NCBI RefSeq assembly: GCF_024518675.1
Contig: NZ_JANIGL010000001.1
Coordinates: forward strand, 434,001 to 498,000
DNA length: 64,000 nucleotides
Direction: 5' to 3'
Origin: Pseudoalteromonas shioyasakiensis
GTDB lineage: Bacteria; Pseudomonadota; Gammaproteobacteria; Enterobacterales; Alteromonadaceae
Part shown: in pieces, positions 8,503 through 17,071 of the stretch
Position numbering within the stretch: position 1 is the stretch's first letter
Layout: the number at the start of each line of letters is the position of its first letter
Program-made: the position numbers and the translations under genes
The notes under the pieces: generated by a model
Told to the model about the DNA's origin: nothing
Database searches by the model: none
The model's input: only the letters and a program-made list of their open reading frames with translations

Positions 8503-9480
8503 CTAAAACTCGACCGATTGCTTAATAGCAGCAAGGACTTTTAATGCATCTGGCACATACTCTTTTTCCAGTGCTAGCGGGTACGGTGTGTCTAATCCAC
8601 AAACACGTAAAATTGGCGATTCTAAATGTAAAAAACAGGTTTGCTGAATTGTTGCCGCAATTTCACTACCAAAACCATTGGTGATTGGCGCTTCATGACT
8701 TATGACTAAACGCCCAGTTTTAGTGACTGATTCAGCAATCGTTTCAACATCCCAAGGGAGGATGCTACGTAAATCAATCACTTCACAGCTAATTCCTTGT
8801 TCCGCAGCTTGCTTGGCGGCATCTTCAATAATTTCCATTTGTGCACCCCACGCTAATAAGGTTACATCACTGCCCTGTTGTACTACTTCGGCTTTACCAA
8901 GCTCAATACTGTAATCTTCTTCAGGTACTTCACCTGTCGATGCGCGATATAAACGTTTAGGCTCAAAGAAAATAACCGGATTATTATCTTTAATTGATGC
9001 ACGTAGTAAGCCTTTAGCTTGATATGGGTTACGTGGTACCACAATTTTTAAACCCGGTGTATGTGCGAAGTAAGCTTCTGGCGATTGTGAATGATATAAG
9101 CCACCAGCAATACCTCCACCATATGGCGTACGTATTGTTAAGTTACCAACATTAAATTCATTACCACTACGATAGCGAAATTTAGCAGACTCATTCACTA
9201 TTTGGTCAAATGCAGGAAAGATATAATCAGCAAATTGAATTTCAGCAAGCGCGGGGGCGCCAAACGCCGCTAGGCCATTAGCAAAACCCATAATGCCTTG
9301 CTCCGTCAATGGCGTATTAAACACTCGATGCTGGCCATACTTTTCCTGTAACCCAGATGTTGCTCTAAATACACCACCAAAATAGCCTACGTCTTCACCA
9401 AATATACAGGCTTGCGGATGTTCTGCCATTGTAATATCAAGGGCTGAATTAATTGCATGTAACATATTCATTTTAGCCAT
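8503..9480 (-). CDS. bkdA2: Branched-chain 2-oxoacid dehydrogenase E1 beta
   Basis: A 325-residue E1-beta subunit. Family landmarks are [15 protein letters not shown] near residue 28, [16 protein letters not shown], the [22 protein letters not shown] segment that closes on E1-alpha, and the C-terminal [19 protein letters not shown]. With E1-alpha it forms the thiamine-diphosphate heterotetramer that decarboxylates branched 2-oxoacids and acylates E2 lipoate. Its ATG overlaps the E1-alpha stop by one base (TAATG), so the two subunits are translationally coupled, as expected for equal stoichiometry. Confidence 0.93.
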   Translation of the reverse strand: MAKMNMLHAINSALDITMAEHPQACIFGEDVGYFGGVFRATSGLQEKYGQHRVFNTPLTEQGIMGFANGLAAFGAPALAEIQFADYIFPAFDQIVNESAKFRYRSGNEFNVGNLTIRTPYGGGIAGGLYHSQSPEAYFAHTPGLKIVVPRNPYQAKGLLRASIKDNNPVIFFEPKRLYRASTGEVPEEDYSIELGKAEVVQQGSDVTLLAWGAQMEIIEDAAKQAAEQGISCEVIDLRSILPWDVETIAESVTKTGRLVISHEAPITNGFGSEIAATIQQTCFLHLESPILRVCGLDTPYPLALEKEYVPDALKVLAAIKQSVEF

Positions 9481-10694
9481 TACTTAATTCTCCCTGCTGT
9501 GACTGGGTAGGCATCAGGATGTTGCTTGATATGCGTTTTTAATTCCTCATATTGGCGTTGCAATGATGGAATTGGTGTATCATAAACATCTGAAATTAGT
9601 TCTTCTAGCGCAGGTTTTTCAACCACCTCTGCACGTTTTAATGCAGCTAAAATATCTTCACGGATCAGCTCTTTAGCTTTGATGTCGTCTTCATCATTTA
9701 ACCATTCTTTTTTGATTAACCACTTGCGAAAACGCTCGATCGGACATGCTTGGTAATTTGCTTCTTCCGCTTTTGAGCGATAGCCGCTGGGGTCATCCGA
9801 GGTCGAGTGAGCACCGAGACGATAGGCGATAGACTCGATTAACACCGGCTCACCTGTTGTTGTCGATATTTCTCTGGCTTTTTGCGTTGCAGCGAATACA
9901 GCTAATGCATCGCCGCCATCGACACGAATAGTTTTAATACCATAGCCAACACCGCGAGAAGCTATACCATCGCCTTTAAACTGTTCATCAGCTGGGGTAG
10001 AAATTGCATAGCCATTATTACGAGCGAAAAAGATAACAGGGGCTTTATGCACCGCCGCCATATTTAAACCCGCATGAAAATCCCCTTCTGAGGCAGCCCC
10101 TTCACCAAAATAACAAATGGTCACATTGTCTATATTACTGGCAAGTTCACCAGTGCTTGCATCAATATGCTTAATTTTTTGACCATACGCATAGCCGGTT
10201 GCTTGTGGTATTTGCGTTCCCAATGGCGATGATATGGTCATATAATTTAATTCAGCACTGCCATAATGAATGGGCATTTGCCGACCTTTACCTAAATCAA
10301 GCTCGTTTGAAAACATTTGATTCATAAATTGGTCAAGGGTGAAACCTCGATAGTGTAACGCAGCTTGTTCACGATATTGCGCCATGATCATATCATCTTG
10401 ATCAAGTGCAGCAGCAGACGCTGTAACCGCGGCTTCTTCACCTAAACATTGCATATAAAAGCTGACACGGCCTTGACGTTGTGCTGCTTGCATACGTTCA
10501 TCAAGGGCTCGAATGAAGCGCATAGTCTCGTATAAACGGATTGCAGTGGATTTATCTATATCCGGTGCGCTGGCACCGCTGTGAATATCGCCATCCTCGT
10601 TTAATATACTCAAGGTTGGAATATTTAAGGCATGACCATCAATAAATTCAAGTTCATGGCTAATATTCTGCGATACGTTATTTGGGTTACTCAT
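9480..10694 (-). CDS. bkdA1: Branched-chain 2-oxoacid dehydrogenase E1 alpha
   Basis: A 404-residue E1-alpha subunit and first gene of the operon. The thiamine-diphosphate/Mg site is visible as [19 protein letters not shown]...NNGYAIST, and the phosphorylation-loop region as [16 protein letters not shown]. An N-terminal extension of ~60 residues with a conserved EFIDG segment is typical of branched-chain rather than pyruvate E1-alpha. Together with the adjacent E1-beta and E2 this identifies the complex as branched-chain-specific. A perfect palindrome 139-154 bases upstream is a likely operator for a branched-chain catabolism regulator. Confidence 0.92.
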   Translation of the reverse strand: MSNPNNVSQNISHELEFIDGHALNIPTLSILNEDGDIHSGASAPDIDKSTAIRLYETMRFIRALDERMQAAQRQGRVSFYMQCLGEEAAVTASAAALDQDDMIMAQYREQAALHYRGFTLDQFMNQMFSNELDLGKGRQMPIHYGSAELNYMTISSPLGTQIPQATGYAYGQKIKHIDASTGELASNIDNVTICYFGEGAASEGDFHAGLNMAAVHKAPVIFFARNNGYAISTPADEQFKGDGIASRGVGYGIKTIRVDGGDALAVFAATQKAREISTTTGEPVLIESIAYRLGAHSTSDDPSGYRSKAEEANYQACPIERFRKWLIKKEWLNDEDDIKAKELIREDILAALKRAEVVEKPALEELISDVYDTPIPSLQRQYEELKTHIKQHPDAYPVTAGRIK

Positions 10695-10832
10695 AACCTA
10701 CCTTCTGTTGTTGTCGAAAAATACAGTGCTCAATGAGTTAACCTTGATTCAGGTTAGTTATTATTATTAATCATTTTTGCTAGGTTAAACTTTGCAAAAA
10801 CTGCACTGTAATTAAATTAAAGCTGCCAACAC

Positions 10833-10848
10833 TTTACGTTAACGTAAA
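10833..10848. promoter_or_regulatory. LiuR-like palindromic operator upstream of bkd
   Basis: TTTACGTTAACGTAAA is a perfect 16-bp palindrome in the 275-bp non-coding gap upstream of bkdA1. It agrees with the motif I recall for LiuR, the MerR-family repressor of branched-chain amino acid catabolism in gammaproteobacteria. No liuR gene lies in the window, so assignment to that regulator is inference. Confidence 0.6.
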
Positions 10849-10906
10849 TTGTTATTCAACTAATGATAGACGAATGAGTGCGAAATGACGAGACAGGGAC
10901 TGGAAA

Positions 10907-10951
10907 GTTAACTATACAACATAAACAGTTAATTTAAATCATATAGTTAAC
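10907..10951. repeat. Spaced 10-bp inverted repeat downstream of astE
   Basis: GTTAACTATA (10907-10916) and TATAGTTAAC (10942-10951) are exact reverse complements 25 bases apart, with a further GTTAA between them. It lies about 20 bases past the astE stop and lacks a T-tract, so it is a poor terminator. It could be a protein-binding site for the bkd promoter region. No function is proven. Confidence 0.4.
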
Positions 10952-10969
10952 GATAAATCGAGGATGAAA

Positions 10970-12022
10970 TTATTTAAAATTATCATTAATTTCAAGAGGA
11001 ACAACCGTTAATAAAGCCCGCTGGCCTATTGCTACATCCGCATTGGGAAAGATAATAGCCTCACCTTCTACATCGGCGTAATAACAGGTCTGACCATCCG
11101 TTGCGAGTAATTCACCTTTAGCAAAACCTGTGAAGTTAACCGCATCATCAGGGAATGGAAACGAAAAATCCTGTTGTGTTCGATTAATCGAACGATGTAC
11201 AGAGAATAACTCAAAGTCATCTGCATTAAATTCTTTATATTGCACATCATTTTGAGTAATTAATGCAATCAAGGTTTCTTTCGTTTTGGCAAACTTCGTC
11301 ATATCGTTTTCACCGAATGGTTTAACTTGACCAAGCTCAACAGTAAAAGAGTCTGCTCCATGTACATAAGAGGAATAATAACTAAAAGTTGTCGCTGCGG
11401 ACTTCATCATTAAAACAGTATTAACGCCACAACTATGTAAAAATTGCAATTGCGACTTTTTCCATGGTTTACCATGTAAATAGGGATAAACGGCAAACTT
11501 ATCGTTTTTAGACCCTCGTATAGCAGTATGTAAATCGTAATGACAACGTGCACTGCCAGCTTCGCCACGGGCAAAAAAGTCGCTGACATAATGCTCCAAT
11601 TTCGCTGCACGATTACGCTCATTATTCATTGCTAAGCCATCCACTGTGTGGTGACCGTTAAATAATCGATTTAAATTTTCTTCAACGAAGCGTTTATCAA
11701 TATTAATAGATTGCGGGTTACCGTAGATAAACATCACTCTTTGCGCGAGCTCAAGCTCTCCGCTAAAAATAGCTTTTATCAACTGATCGCAAATCTCAAT
11801 GGGTGCTGTTTCGTTACCATGAATAGCACTTGATAACACGATGTCTTTGTTTGTTTTAACACTAGGTTGAAACTCAATAACCCCGGTATCATGTACCGAG
11901 ACCTTAGTGCCATTTGCTAACTGACATTCAGATGCATCTAAGTGCCACTCATTGGCTCTACTTAAAGAGAGGAAATCGCCGTTTTTTTTAAGATTATCGA
12001 TATAATTGGGTGTGGCTGACAT
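10970..12022 (-). CDS. astE: Succinylglutamate desuccinylase / AstE-like aspartoacylase
   Basis: Zinc carboxypeptidase-like hydrolase that releases succinate from N-succinylglutamate, the last step of the AST arginine pathway. The zinc ligands are in [13 protein letters not shown] (His and Glu) and in [13 protein letters not shown] (His), with ENLNRLFNG between. The frame is open to 12076, but that extension runs through the pgm terminator hairpin. I therefore place the start at ATG 12022 ([10 protein letters not shown]), where AAAAGG sits 8 bases upstream; this gives 350 residues. No other ast genes are adjacent, so the pathway is split or the gene acts alone. It lies downstream of pgm on the same strand but behind its terminator. 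Confidence 0.82.
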   Translation of the reverse strand: MSATPNYIDNLKKNGDFLSLSRANEWHLDASECQLANGTKVSVHDTGVIEFQPSVKTNKDIVLSSAIHGNETAPIEICDQLIKAIFSGELELAQRVMFIYGNPQSINIDKRFVEENLNRLFNGHHTVDGLAMNNERNRAAKLEHYVSDFFARGEAGSARCHYDLHTAIRGSKNDKFAVYPYLHGKPWKKSQLQFLHSCGVNTVLMMKSAATTFSYYSSYVHGADSFTVELGQVKPFGENDMTKFAKTKETLIALITQNDVQYKEFNADDFELFSVHRSINRTQQDFSFPFPDDAVNFTGFAKGELLATDGQTCYYADVEGEAIIFPNADVAIGQRALLTVVPLEINDNFK

Positions 12023-12051
12023 GTTCATCGCCTTTTGTATGGAGTAAATAC

Positions 12052-12081
12052 AAAAACGGCTGAAATAATCAGCCATTTTTT
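12052..12081 (-). terminator. pgm terminator
   Basis: GGCTG and CAGCC (12058-12062 and 12070-12074) form a short stem around a 7-base loop, flanked by A and T runs. It lies just past the pgm stop and overlaps the longest possible astE reading frame, which argues against that longer start. Confidence 0.7.
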
Positions 12082-12097
12082 AAAATTATGCGCAATA

Positions 12098-13735
12098 TTA
12101 GCTAATCACAGAATCAACTAACTTTTTAGCTTCTTTTTCTAGTAGCGCTAAATGTTCTTCACCTTTAAATGACTCTAAATAGATCTTATAAATGTCTTCT
12201 GTGCCTGAAGGGCGCGCAGCAAACCAGCCATTTTCAGTGACAACTTTAAGACCACCAATAGCAGCGTTATTTCCCGGTGCGTGAGTCAATTTTTGTAAAA
12301 TTGGTTCGCCCGCCAGTGTATCGGCTGTAACATCATCAGCACTTAATGCTTTTAAACGCTGTTTTTGTTGTGATGTTGCAGGGGCATCAATCCGTTTATA
12401 CAAAGGGGCACCAAACTCTTGCTCAAGCTCTCTATAAAGTGCAGAAGGTGTTTTACCCGTTACCGCTAATATTTCAGCAGCGAGTAAACCCATAATAAAA
12501 CCATCTTTATCCGTGTTCCATACACTGCCGTCTAAACGTAAAAATGAAGCCCCTGCACTTTCTTCGCCGCCAAATGCAAGCGAGCCTTCATTCAGCCCTT
12601 CTACGAACCATTTAAAGCCTACGGGCACTTCTTTAACTTGACGATTATTACGTGCAACTACACGGTCAATCATGGCACTTGATACCAATGTTTTACCGAT
12701 TTGAACATCTTTAGACCAGTTACGGTGATTAAGTAAATAATCAATCGCAACAGCTAAAAAATGATTAGGGTTCATTAACCCATCTGGAGTAACAATACCA
12801 TGGCGATCGTAATCAGGATCATTGCCGATACCGATATCAAATTCGTCTTTGAGTGCAATTAAATTAGTCATCGCATAAGGGGAAGAACAATCCATACGAA
12901 TTTTGCCATCTTTATCCAATGGCATAAAACCAAAACGTGGATCAACAGACTTATTTACGACCGTTAGGTCTAAATTGAATTTATCAGCAATAATTGGCCA
13001 AAAGTTAATACCTGAACCGCCTAGAGGATCAATGCCGAGCTTAACTTTTGCTTGCGCTATTTTAGCGACATCCACTACATTAACTAAATCAGCAATATAA
13101 GGTGTCATCAAATCTTGATATTTAATAAAACCAGAACGAGCGGCTTTTGCAAAAGGAAATAATTCAACTTCAACAAGGTCTTCAAGCAAAAGTTTATTAG
13201 CTCTGTCTTCAATCCATTTTGTTACATCGGTATCAGCAGGACCGCCATTAGGTGGGTTATATTTAAAGCCGCCATCTTCAGGTGGATTGTGAGAAGGTGT
13301 TACAACAATACCATCAGCTAATTCATGAGGATGCGCTTTATTATGACAGACTACTGCGTGGCTGATCACCGGCGTCGGTGTGAAGTCATCATTTTCTTGA
13401 GTGATGACTTGTACTTCATTGGCTACTAAAACTTCTATCGCAGAGTTAAACGCCGCTTCACTCAAGGCATGGGTGTCTTTACCTAAAAATAGCGGACCAA
13501 AGATATTGTTTTGTTTTCTATAATCGCAAATCGCTTGGGTAACGGCGAGTATATGCGACTCGTTGAATTTCACATCAAACGAGCAGCCTCGGTGGCCTGA
13601 TGTACCAAAAGCAACGCATTGCTCTGGATTTTGTTCTAAATCAGGCTCATTTAAATAATAAGCCGATACTAACTTTGGTACGTTTACTAAATCAGATTGC
13701 GTTGCAGGTTTGCCTGCACCAGGATGGATCGCCAT
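12098..13735 (-). CDS. pgm: Phosphoglucomutase (alpha-D-glucose-specific)
   Basis: 545 residues, essentially the E. coli length (546). It interconverts glucose-1-phosphate and glucose-6-phosphate, feeding glycogen, LPS sugar and UDP-glucose synthesis. The phosphoserine loop is [16 protein letters not shown], preceded by FGTSGHRG. The metal-binding loop is [12 protein letters not shown], the sugar-binding segment [10 protein letters not shown], and the phosphate-binding C-terminal loop [13 protein letters not shown]. It follows seqA by 17 bases on the same strand, the same seqA-pgm operon as in E. coli. Confidence 0.96.
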   Translation of the reverse strand: MAIHPGAGKPATQSDLVNVPKLVSAYYLNEPDLEQNPEQCVAFGTSGHRGCSFDVKFNESHILAVTQAICDYRKQNNIFGPLFLGKDTHALSEAAFNSAIEVLVANEVQVITQENDDFTPTPVISHAVVCHNKAHPHELADGIVVTPSHNPPEDGGFKYNPPNGGPADTDVTKWIEDRANKLLLEDLVEVELFPFAKAARSGFIKYQDLMTPYIADLVNVVDVAKIAQAKVKLGIDPLGGSGINFWPIIADKFNLDLTVVNKSVDPRFGFMPLDKDGKIRMDCSSPYAMTNLIALKDEFDIGIGNDPDYDRHGIVTPDGLMNPNHFLAVAIDYLLNHRNWSKDVQIGKTLVSSAMIDRVVARNNRQVKEVPVGFKWFVEGLNEGSLAFGGEESAGASFLRLDGSVWNTDKDGFIMGLLAAEILAVTGKTPSALYRELEQEFGAPLYKRIDAPATSQQKQRLKALSADDVTADTLAGEPILQKLTHAPGNNAAIGGLKVVTENGWFAARPSGTEDIYKIYLESFKGEEHLALLEKEAKKLVDSVIS

Positions 13736-13752
13736 TACATTTCCTTATTAAA

Positions 13753-14331
13753 TTATAAGTAGTCTCTAATTTGTTCAGCTTGCTCTGCATTGTAGCCCAA
13801 ACCTAGCGCCACTTCATGCAACATCATTTTCTTTCGTGTGGTATTAGAATTAGTCATCACCCAATATTCACTATCAGTGATATTTTTGGGGTTCATACTG
13901 CTTCCGCTATTAACCAACGCTTCTTTACTAGTCGCAAAATAAACGCGATCACGACCTTGCACATCCAGTACAGCAGAAAAATCTTCTTTATGTGTACGAT
14001 GTAATGCTGACAGAATAAATAAAAACCGCCCTACCACACCTTTTTGCATCGCGAGTTCTTCTTTATTAAGTACATTAAAGACACTAACGGTTTTTTGCTT
14101 CTTTTTTGTGACTGGCTCAGCAGGTTTTTCTGTTTTTGAATCCACAGGCTCATCAGTGACAGTTACGTCAATACTTTCAGGTGACTGCTCAACAATTGCT
14201 GTAGCGGGTTGTTCAATATCGCCGTTAAGATTTAATAAACGACGCAATATAGTTGAAGCGCTTTCGCCAATACTTTGCGTATTACTCGCAATGTATTGAT
14301 ACAACTCGTCGTCTATGTCGATTTTTTTCAT
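13753..14331 (-). CDS. seqA: Replication initiation regulator SeqA
   Basis: SeqA binds hemimethylated GATC sites and sequesters the replication origin after firing. The N-terminal oligomerisation segment (MKKIDIDDELYQYIASNTQSIGESAS) and the C-terminal DNA-binding domain (FSAVLDVQGRDRVYFATSKEAL... EVALGLGYNAEQAEQIRDYL) are both present. They are joined by an acidic, Thr/Pro-rich linker longer than in E. coli. The frame is open 8 codons further, but ATG 14331 matches the family N-terminus and has AGGA at good spacing, giving 192 residues. It is divergent from ybfF and co-transcribed with pgm. Confidence 0.93.
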   Translation of the reverse strand: MKKIDIDDELYQYIASNTQSIGESASTILRRLLNLNGDIEQPATAIVEQSPESIDVTVTDEPVDSKTEKPAEPVTKKKQKTVSVFNVLNKEELAMQKGVVGRFLFILSALHRTHKEDFSAVLDVQGRDRVYFATSKEALVNSGSSMNPKNITDSEYWVMTNSNTTRKKMMLHEVALGLGYNAEQAEQIRDYL

Positions 14332-14460
14332 GTTATTCCTGTCGTTACGGGTCATATTTGTTTACTCAAGTTGATTATACCCAAAGCGGATTTAATTCTC
14401 TATGTTTTGCAATTTGTTATTTCACTAGGCAAACTAAGCACACTTTTAAAGGAGACCAGC

Positions 14461-15228
14461 ATGCTATTAAATTATAAACAATTAGGGCAAGGTTCGCCTG
14501 TCATTCTTATTCATGGTCTATTTGGTTCACTTGAGAACCTTAATGTAATTGCCAAGGCACTGGCAGAAAACTTTTTAGTCATCAATGTAGATTTGCGCAA
14601 CCATGGCCGCTCACCACACAGCGAGACTATGGACTATGCTAGCATGAGTGAAGACATCATAGCGTTAATGACACATTTAAATATCACCAGCGCTCATTTT
14701 GTTGGCCACTCTATGGGTGGCAAGGTTGCCATGCAAGTCGCCCACTTGTTTCCTGACAAGGTCAACCGTTTAGTGGTTCTTGATATTGCCCCTGTCGCCT
14801 ACCAAGCACGCCATACAAGCATTTTCAAAGCACTTAAAAATGTAGCAAGTCAGCCAATAGCGGATAGAAAACACGCTGATACCCTTATGCAACAAGACAT
14901 AGCAGAACTCGGTGTACGACAATTTTTACTGAAAAGTTTAGCTAAAGATCAAGCAGGTGAACTTACGTGGCGTTTCAATTTAGATGTGCTTAGTAACTGC
15001 TATGAAAATATTTTATCAGATATTAAAGCAAATGATTCTTGTTTATGCGATACTTTGTTTATCAAGGGTAATGACTCTGATTACATATTGCCTGAATATA
15101 AAGAGGCAATTATGACTCGCTTTAAAAACGCAAAAGCGAAAATTATTCACGGTGCAGGCCATTGGCTTCATGCCCAAAAGCCCCAAGCGGTGAATAAATC
15201 AATCAGTGATTTTTTACTTGCTGACTAG
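14461..15228 (+). CDS. ybfF: Alpha/beta hydrolase, YbfF esterase family
   Basis: A 255-residue cytoplasmic alpha/beta hydrolase. The oxyanion segment is ILIHGLFGS, the nucleophile elbow GHSMGGK, and the catalytic His lies in GAGHWLHAQKP, the YbfF signature. It hydrolyses short acyl esters, including acyl-CoA model substrates in E. coli. The frame is open upstream to 14275, across the seqA start, but ATG 14461 has GGAGA five bases away and gives the family length. It begins the conserved rightward run ybfF, DUF2788, ybfE, fldA, fur. Confidence 0.88.
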   Translation: MLLNYKQLGQGSPVILIHGLFGSLENLNVIAKALAENFLVINVDLRNHGRSPHSETMDYASMSEDIIALMTHLNITSAHFVGHSMGGKVAMQVAHLFPDKVNRLVVLDIAPVAYQARHTSIFKALKNVASQPIADRKHADTLMQQDIAELGVRQFLLKSLAKDQAGELTWRFNLDVLSNCYENILSDIKANDSCLCDTLFIKGNDSDYILPEYKEAIMTRFKNAKAKIIHGAGHWLHAQKPQAVNKSISDFLLAD

Positions 15229-15283
15229 CCCTAAATTTAATCGCGGTTTTTGCTAGTGCGCACTAAATTATTAATTTTTATTG

Positions 15284-15292
15284 TGCTATAGT
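15284..15292 (+). promoter_or_regulatory. Extended -10 promoter for the DUF2788-ybfE-fldA run
   Basis: TGCTATAGT is an extended -10 (TGn plus TATAGT) 29 bases before the DUF2788 start, in a T-rich stretch. No convincing -35 is visible. I found no LexA box (CTGT-N8-ACAG) here, although ybfE is LexA-regulated in E. coli. Confidence 0.5.
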
Positions 15293-15320
15293 ACGCGCCG
15301 TTTAATTTAAAGGTTATACG

Positions 15321-15545
15321 TTGATGGTCAGTCAGTTAATTAACGAATTTGATACCCTTGGGTTGTATTTTGGCTTAGCCGGTGTGTTCTTTTTTATCGG
15401 CATGGCTATTCAAGATGTACTAAAACGTGGCAGCGTGCCTAAATTTGGTCGTTACATAGTATGGCTTGTACTTTTTTTAGGCTGTTCTGGTTTTATAGCT
15501 AAAGGACTTATTCAAGTGTTTTGGCAAGGCGCAGGTGTAGGATAA
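15321..15545 (+). CDS. DUF2788 family small membrane protein
   Basis: A 74-residue protein with two hydrophobic segments (GLYFGLAGVFFFIGMAI and YIVWLVLFLGCSGFIAKGL) joined by a short basic loop (DVLKRGSVPKFGR). The arrangement is that of the DUF2788 family, a small inner-membrane protein of unknown function found next to ybfF/ybfE in Vibrio and Alteromonadales. It is six bases upstream of ybfE and is part of the same transcript. Confidence 0.8.
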   Translation: MMVSQLINEFDTLGLYFGLAGVFFFIGMAIQDVLKRGSVPKFGRYIVWLVLFLGCSGFIAKGLIQVFWQGAGVG

Positions 15546-15551
15546 CTAACC

Positions 15552-15830
15552 ATGGCGAAATCAGAAACAGATAGAACAACACTCGATTTATTTGAATACG
15601 AAAAGCGTCCCGGTAGACCTAAGACAAACCCGCTTCCTCGGGATATTCAATTAAAGGTTAATAAACGTAATCAAATAAAAAGAGATAAAGCACGTGGTTT
15701 AAAGCGTGTTGAATTTAAAGTTTCATCGCAGTTATATCAAGCATTAAGCGATATGGCCGATGCACAAAATATTAGCCGTAGTGCGCTGATTGAAACGATT
15801 TTACAAGAAAGATTGGCTATTGATAGATAA
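15552..15830 (+). CDS. ybfE: YbfE family ribbon-helix-helix-like regulator
   Basis: A 92-residue basic protein. The N-terminus carries GRPKTNPLPRDIQLKVNKRNQIKRDKARGLKRVEFKV. A ribbon-helix-helix-like C-terminus (LYQALSDMADAQNISRSALIETILQERL) follows. It matches YbfE, described as a LexA-regulated CopB-family repressor in E. coli. Its target is unknown. It lies between the DUF2788 gene and fldA with 6- and 14-base gaps. Its place directly before flavodoxin and fur is conserved across gammaproteobacteria, suggesting a link to redox or iron control, which is inference. Confidence 0.85.
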   Translation: MAKSETDRTTLDLFEYEKRPGRPKTNPLPRDIQLKVNKRNQIKRDKARGLKRVEFKVSSQLYQALSDMADAQNISRSALIETILQERLAIDR

Positions 15831-15844
15831 AAGGTTTTAAATCC

Positions 15845-16372
15845 ATGGCAAGTGTAGGTATTTTTTTCGGAAGTGACACAGGTAACACAGAACACGTAGC
15901 TAAAATGATCCAAAAAGAATTGGGTAAAAAGTTAGTGGCTGTGCATGATATTGCGAAAAGCTCAAAAGAAGAGATCGCTGAATTTGATTTAATCTTATTT
16001 GGTATTCCTACTTGGTATTATGGTGAAGCGCAATGTGACTGGGATGACTTCTTCCCAGAACTTGAAGAAATTGACTTTGACGGCAAACTCGTTGCTATCT
16101 TTGGCTGCGGCGACCAAGAAGACTACGCTGAGTATTTCTTGGATGCAATGGGTATGATCAATGACATAGTCACTGAGCGCGGTGCTATTGTTGTCGGTCA
16201 TTGGTCTACTGAAGGTTACGACTTTGAAGCGTCTAAAGGCATGGCAGATGACACTCACTTTGTTGGTTTAGGTATTGATGAAGACCGCCAACCTGAGCTA
16301 ACCGAGCAACGTGTAAAAGCGTGGGCAGCACAAGTTTATGACGAAATGTGCCTAAGCGAACTTGCTGACTAA
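15845..16372 (+). CDS. fldA: Flavodoxin FldA
   Basis: A 175-residue long-chain flavodoxin, E. coli FldA length. The FMN phosphate loop is FFGSDTGNTEH; the isoalloxazine-stacking loops are IPTWYYGEAQCDWDDF and GCGDQEDYAEYF. It is a strongly acidic, soluble electron carrier that replaces ferredoxin under iron limitation and supplies electrons to enzymes such as IspG/H and reductive activators. It is followed by a terminator and then fur, the usual fldA-fur neighbourhood. Confidence 0.96.
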   Translation: MASVGIFFGSDTGNTEHVAKMIQKELGKKLVAVHDIAKSSKEEIAEFDLILFGIPTWYYGEAQCDWDDFFPELEEIDFDGKLVAIFGCGDQEDYAEYFLDAMGMINDIVTERGAIVVGHWSTEGYDFEASKGMADDTHFVGLGIDEDRQPELTEQRVKAWAAQVYDEMCLSELAD

Positions 16373-16378
16373 CAAATT

Positions 16379-16405
16379 GAAAAAGCATCAAATGATGCTT
16401 TTTTA
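16379..16405 (+). terminator. fldA terminator
   Basis: GCATCA (16385-16390) pairs with TGATGC (16393-16398) and is followed by a run of six T. It ends the ybfE-fldA transcript, so fur has its own promoter. Confidence 0.85.
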
Positions 16406-16508
16406 TTGTTGTTTTGTTTAGCTTTTAAGCTTTCAGTAGGTTTATTTAAATTGTTCTTTGCACTTAGACTCTTTGCGCGTTATTCTTAACGTTGCTAATG
16501 TGTCGTGC

Positions 16509-16524
16509 ACACCTATTTAGGTGT
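16509..16524. repeat. Inverted repeat in the fur upstream region
   Basis: ACACCT-ATTT-AGGTGT is a perfect 6-bp inverted repeat 36 bases before the fur start. It does not resemble a Fur box. It may be an operator or a small leader hairpin. Confidence 0.35.
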
Positions 16525-16559
16525 ACTAGTATAACCAAATTAAAATTGAGACAGATTTA

Positions 16560-17000
16560 ATGACTGATCACAACTTGGAATTAAAAAAAGCCGGTTTAAA
16601 AGTAACTTTACCGCGTATCAAAATTTTAGAGATTTTACAATCTCCAGATAACCAACACATCAGCGCTGAAGATGTTTACAAAATTCTTTTGGACCTAGGC
16701 GAAGAAATTGGTCTTGCAACAGTATACCGTGTTTTAAACCAATTTGATGATGCGGGTATTGTAACACGTCATCATTTTGAAGGCGGAAAATCTGTCTTTG
16801 AACTATCAGGTAGCACTCACCATGACCACCTAGTTTGCTTAAAGTGTGGAAAAGTTGTTGAGTTTGAAGATGACTTAATTGAACGTCGCCAGATTGAAAT
16901 CTCTGAAGCCAATGGTATTAAGCTAACAAACCACTCTCTTTATCTTTACGGCGAGTGTACTGACACTGAAGCCTGTAAAGCTTTTGCTGACAACCAATAA
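16560..17000 (+). CDS. fur: Ferric uptake regulator Fur
   Basis: A 146-residue iron-responsive repressor. The N-terminal winged helix (LKVTLPRIKILEILQ ... GLATVYRVLNQFDDAGIV) precedes the dimerisation domain with HHDHLVCLKCGKVVEF, which holds metal-site His residues and the CxxC structural zinc pair. A second Cys pair near the end (GECTDTEAC) completes the Fur pattern. It represses iron acquisition genes when Fe(II) is available. It is a single gene between two terminators. AGACAG precedes the ATG, so initiation may be modest. Confidence 0.96.
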   Translation: MTDHNLELKKAGLKVTLPRIKILEILQSPDNQHISAEDVYKILLDLGEEIGLATVYRVLNQFDDAGIVTRHHFEGGKSVFELSGSTHHDHLVCLKCGKVVEFEDDLIERRQIEISEANGIKLTNHSLYLYGECTDTEACKAFADNQ

Positions 17001-17016
17001 CATTGGATTTATAAGC

Positions 17017-17047
17017 AAAAAAAAACCTGCTTAAAGCAGGTTTTTTT
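17017..17047. terminator. Bidirectional terminator between fur and glnS
   Basis: CCTGC and GCAGG form the stem, flanked by nine A and seven T, so it can end both converging transcripts. Confidence 0.88.
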
Positions 17048-17071
17048 GTATCTATTATTTAAAGAGCAGAA

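Noticed and set aside
15257..15284. A dif-like sequence (GTGCGCACTAAATTATTAA) before the DUF2788 gene
   Set aside because: The left half resembles the XerC arm, but the XerD half does not match and spacing is wrong; it overlaps a promoter region.
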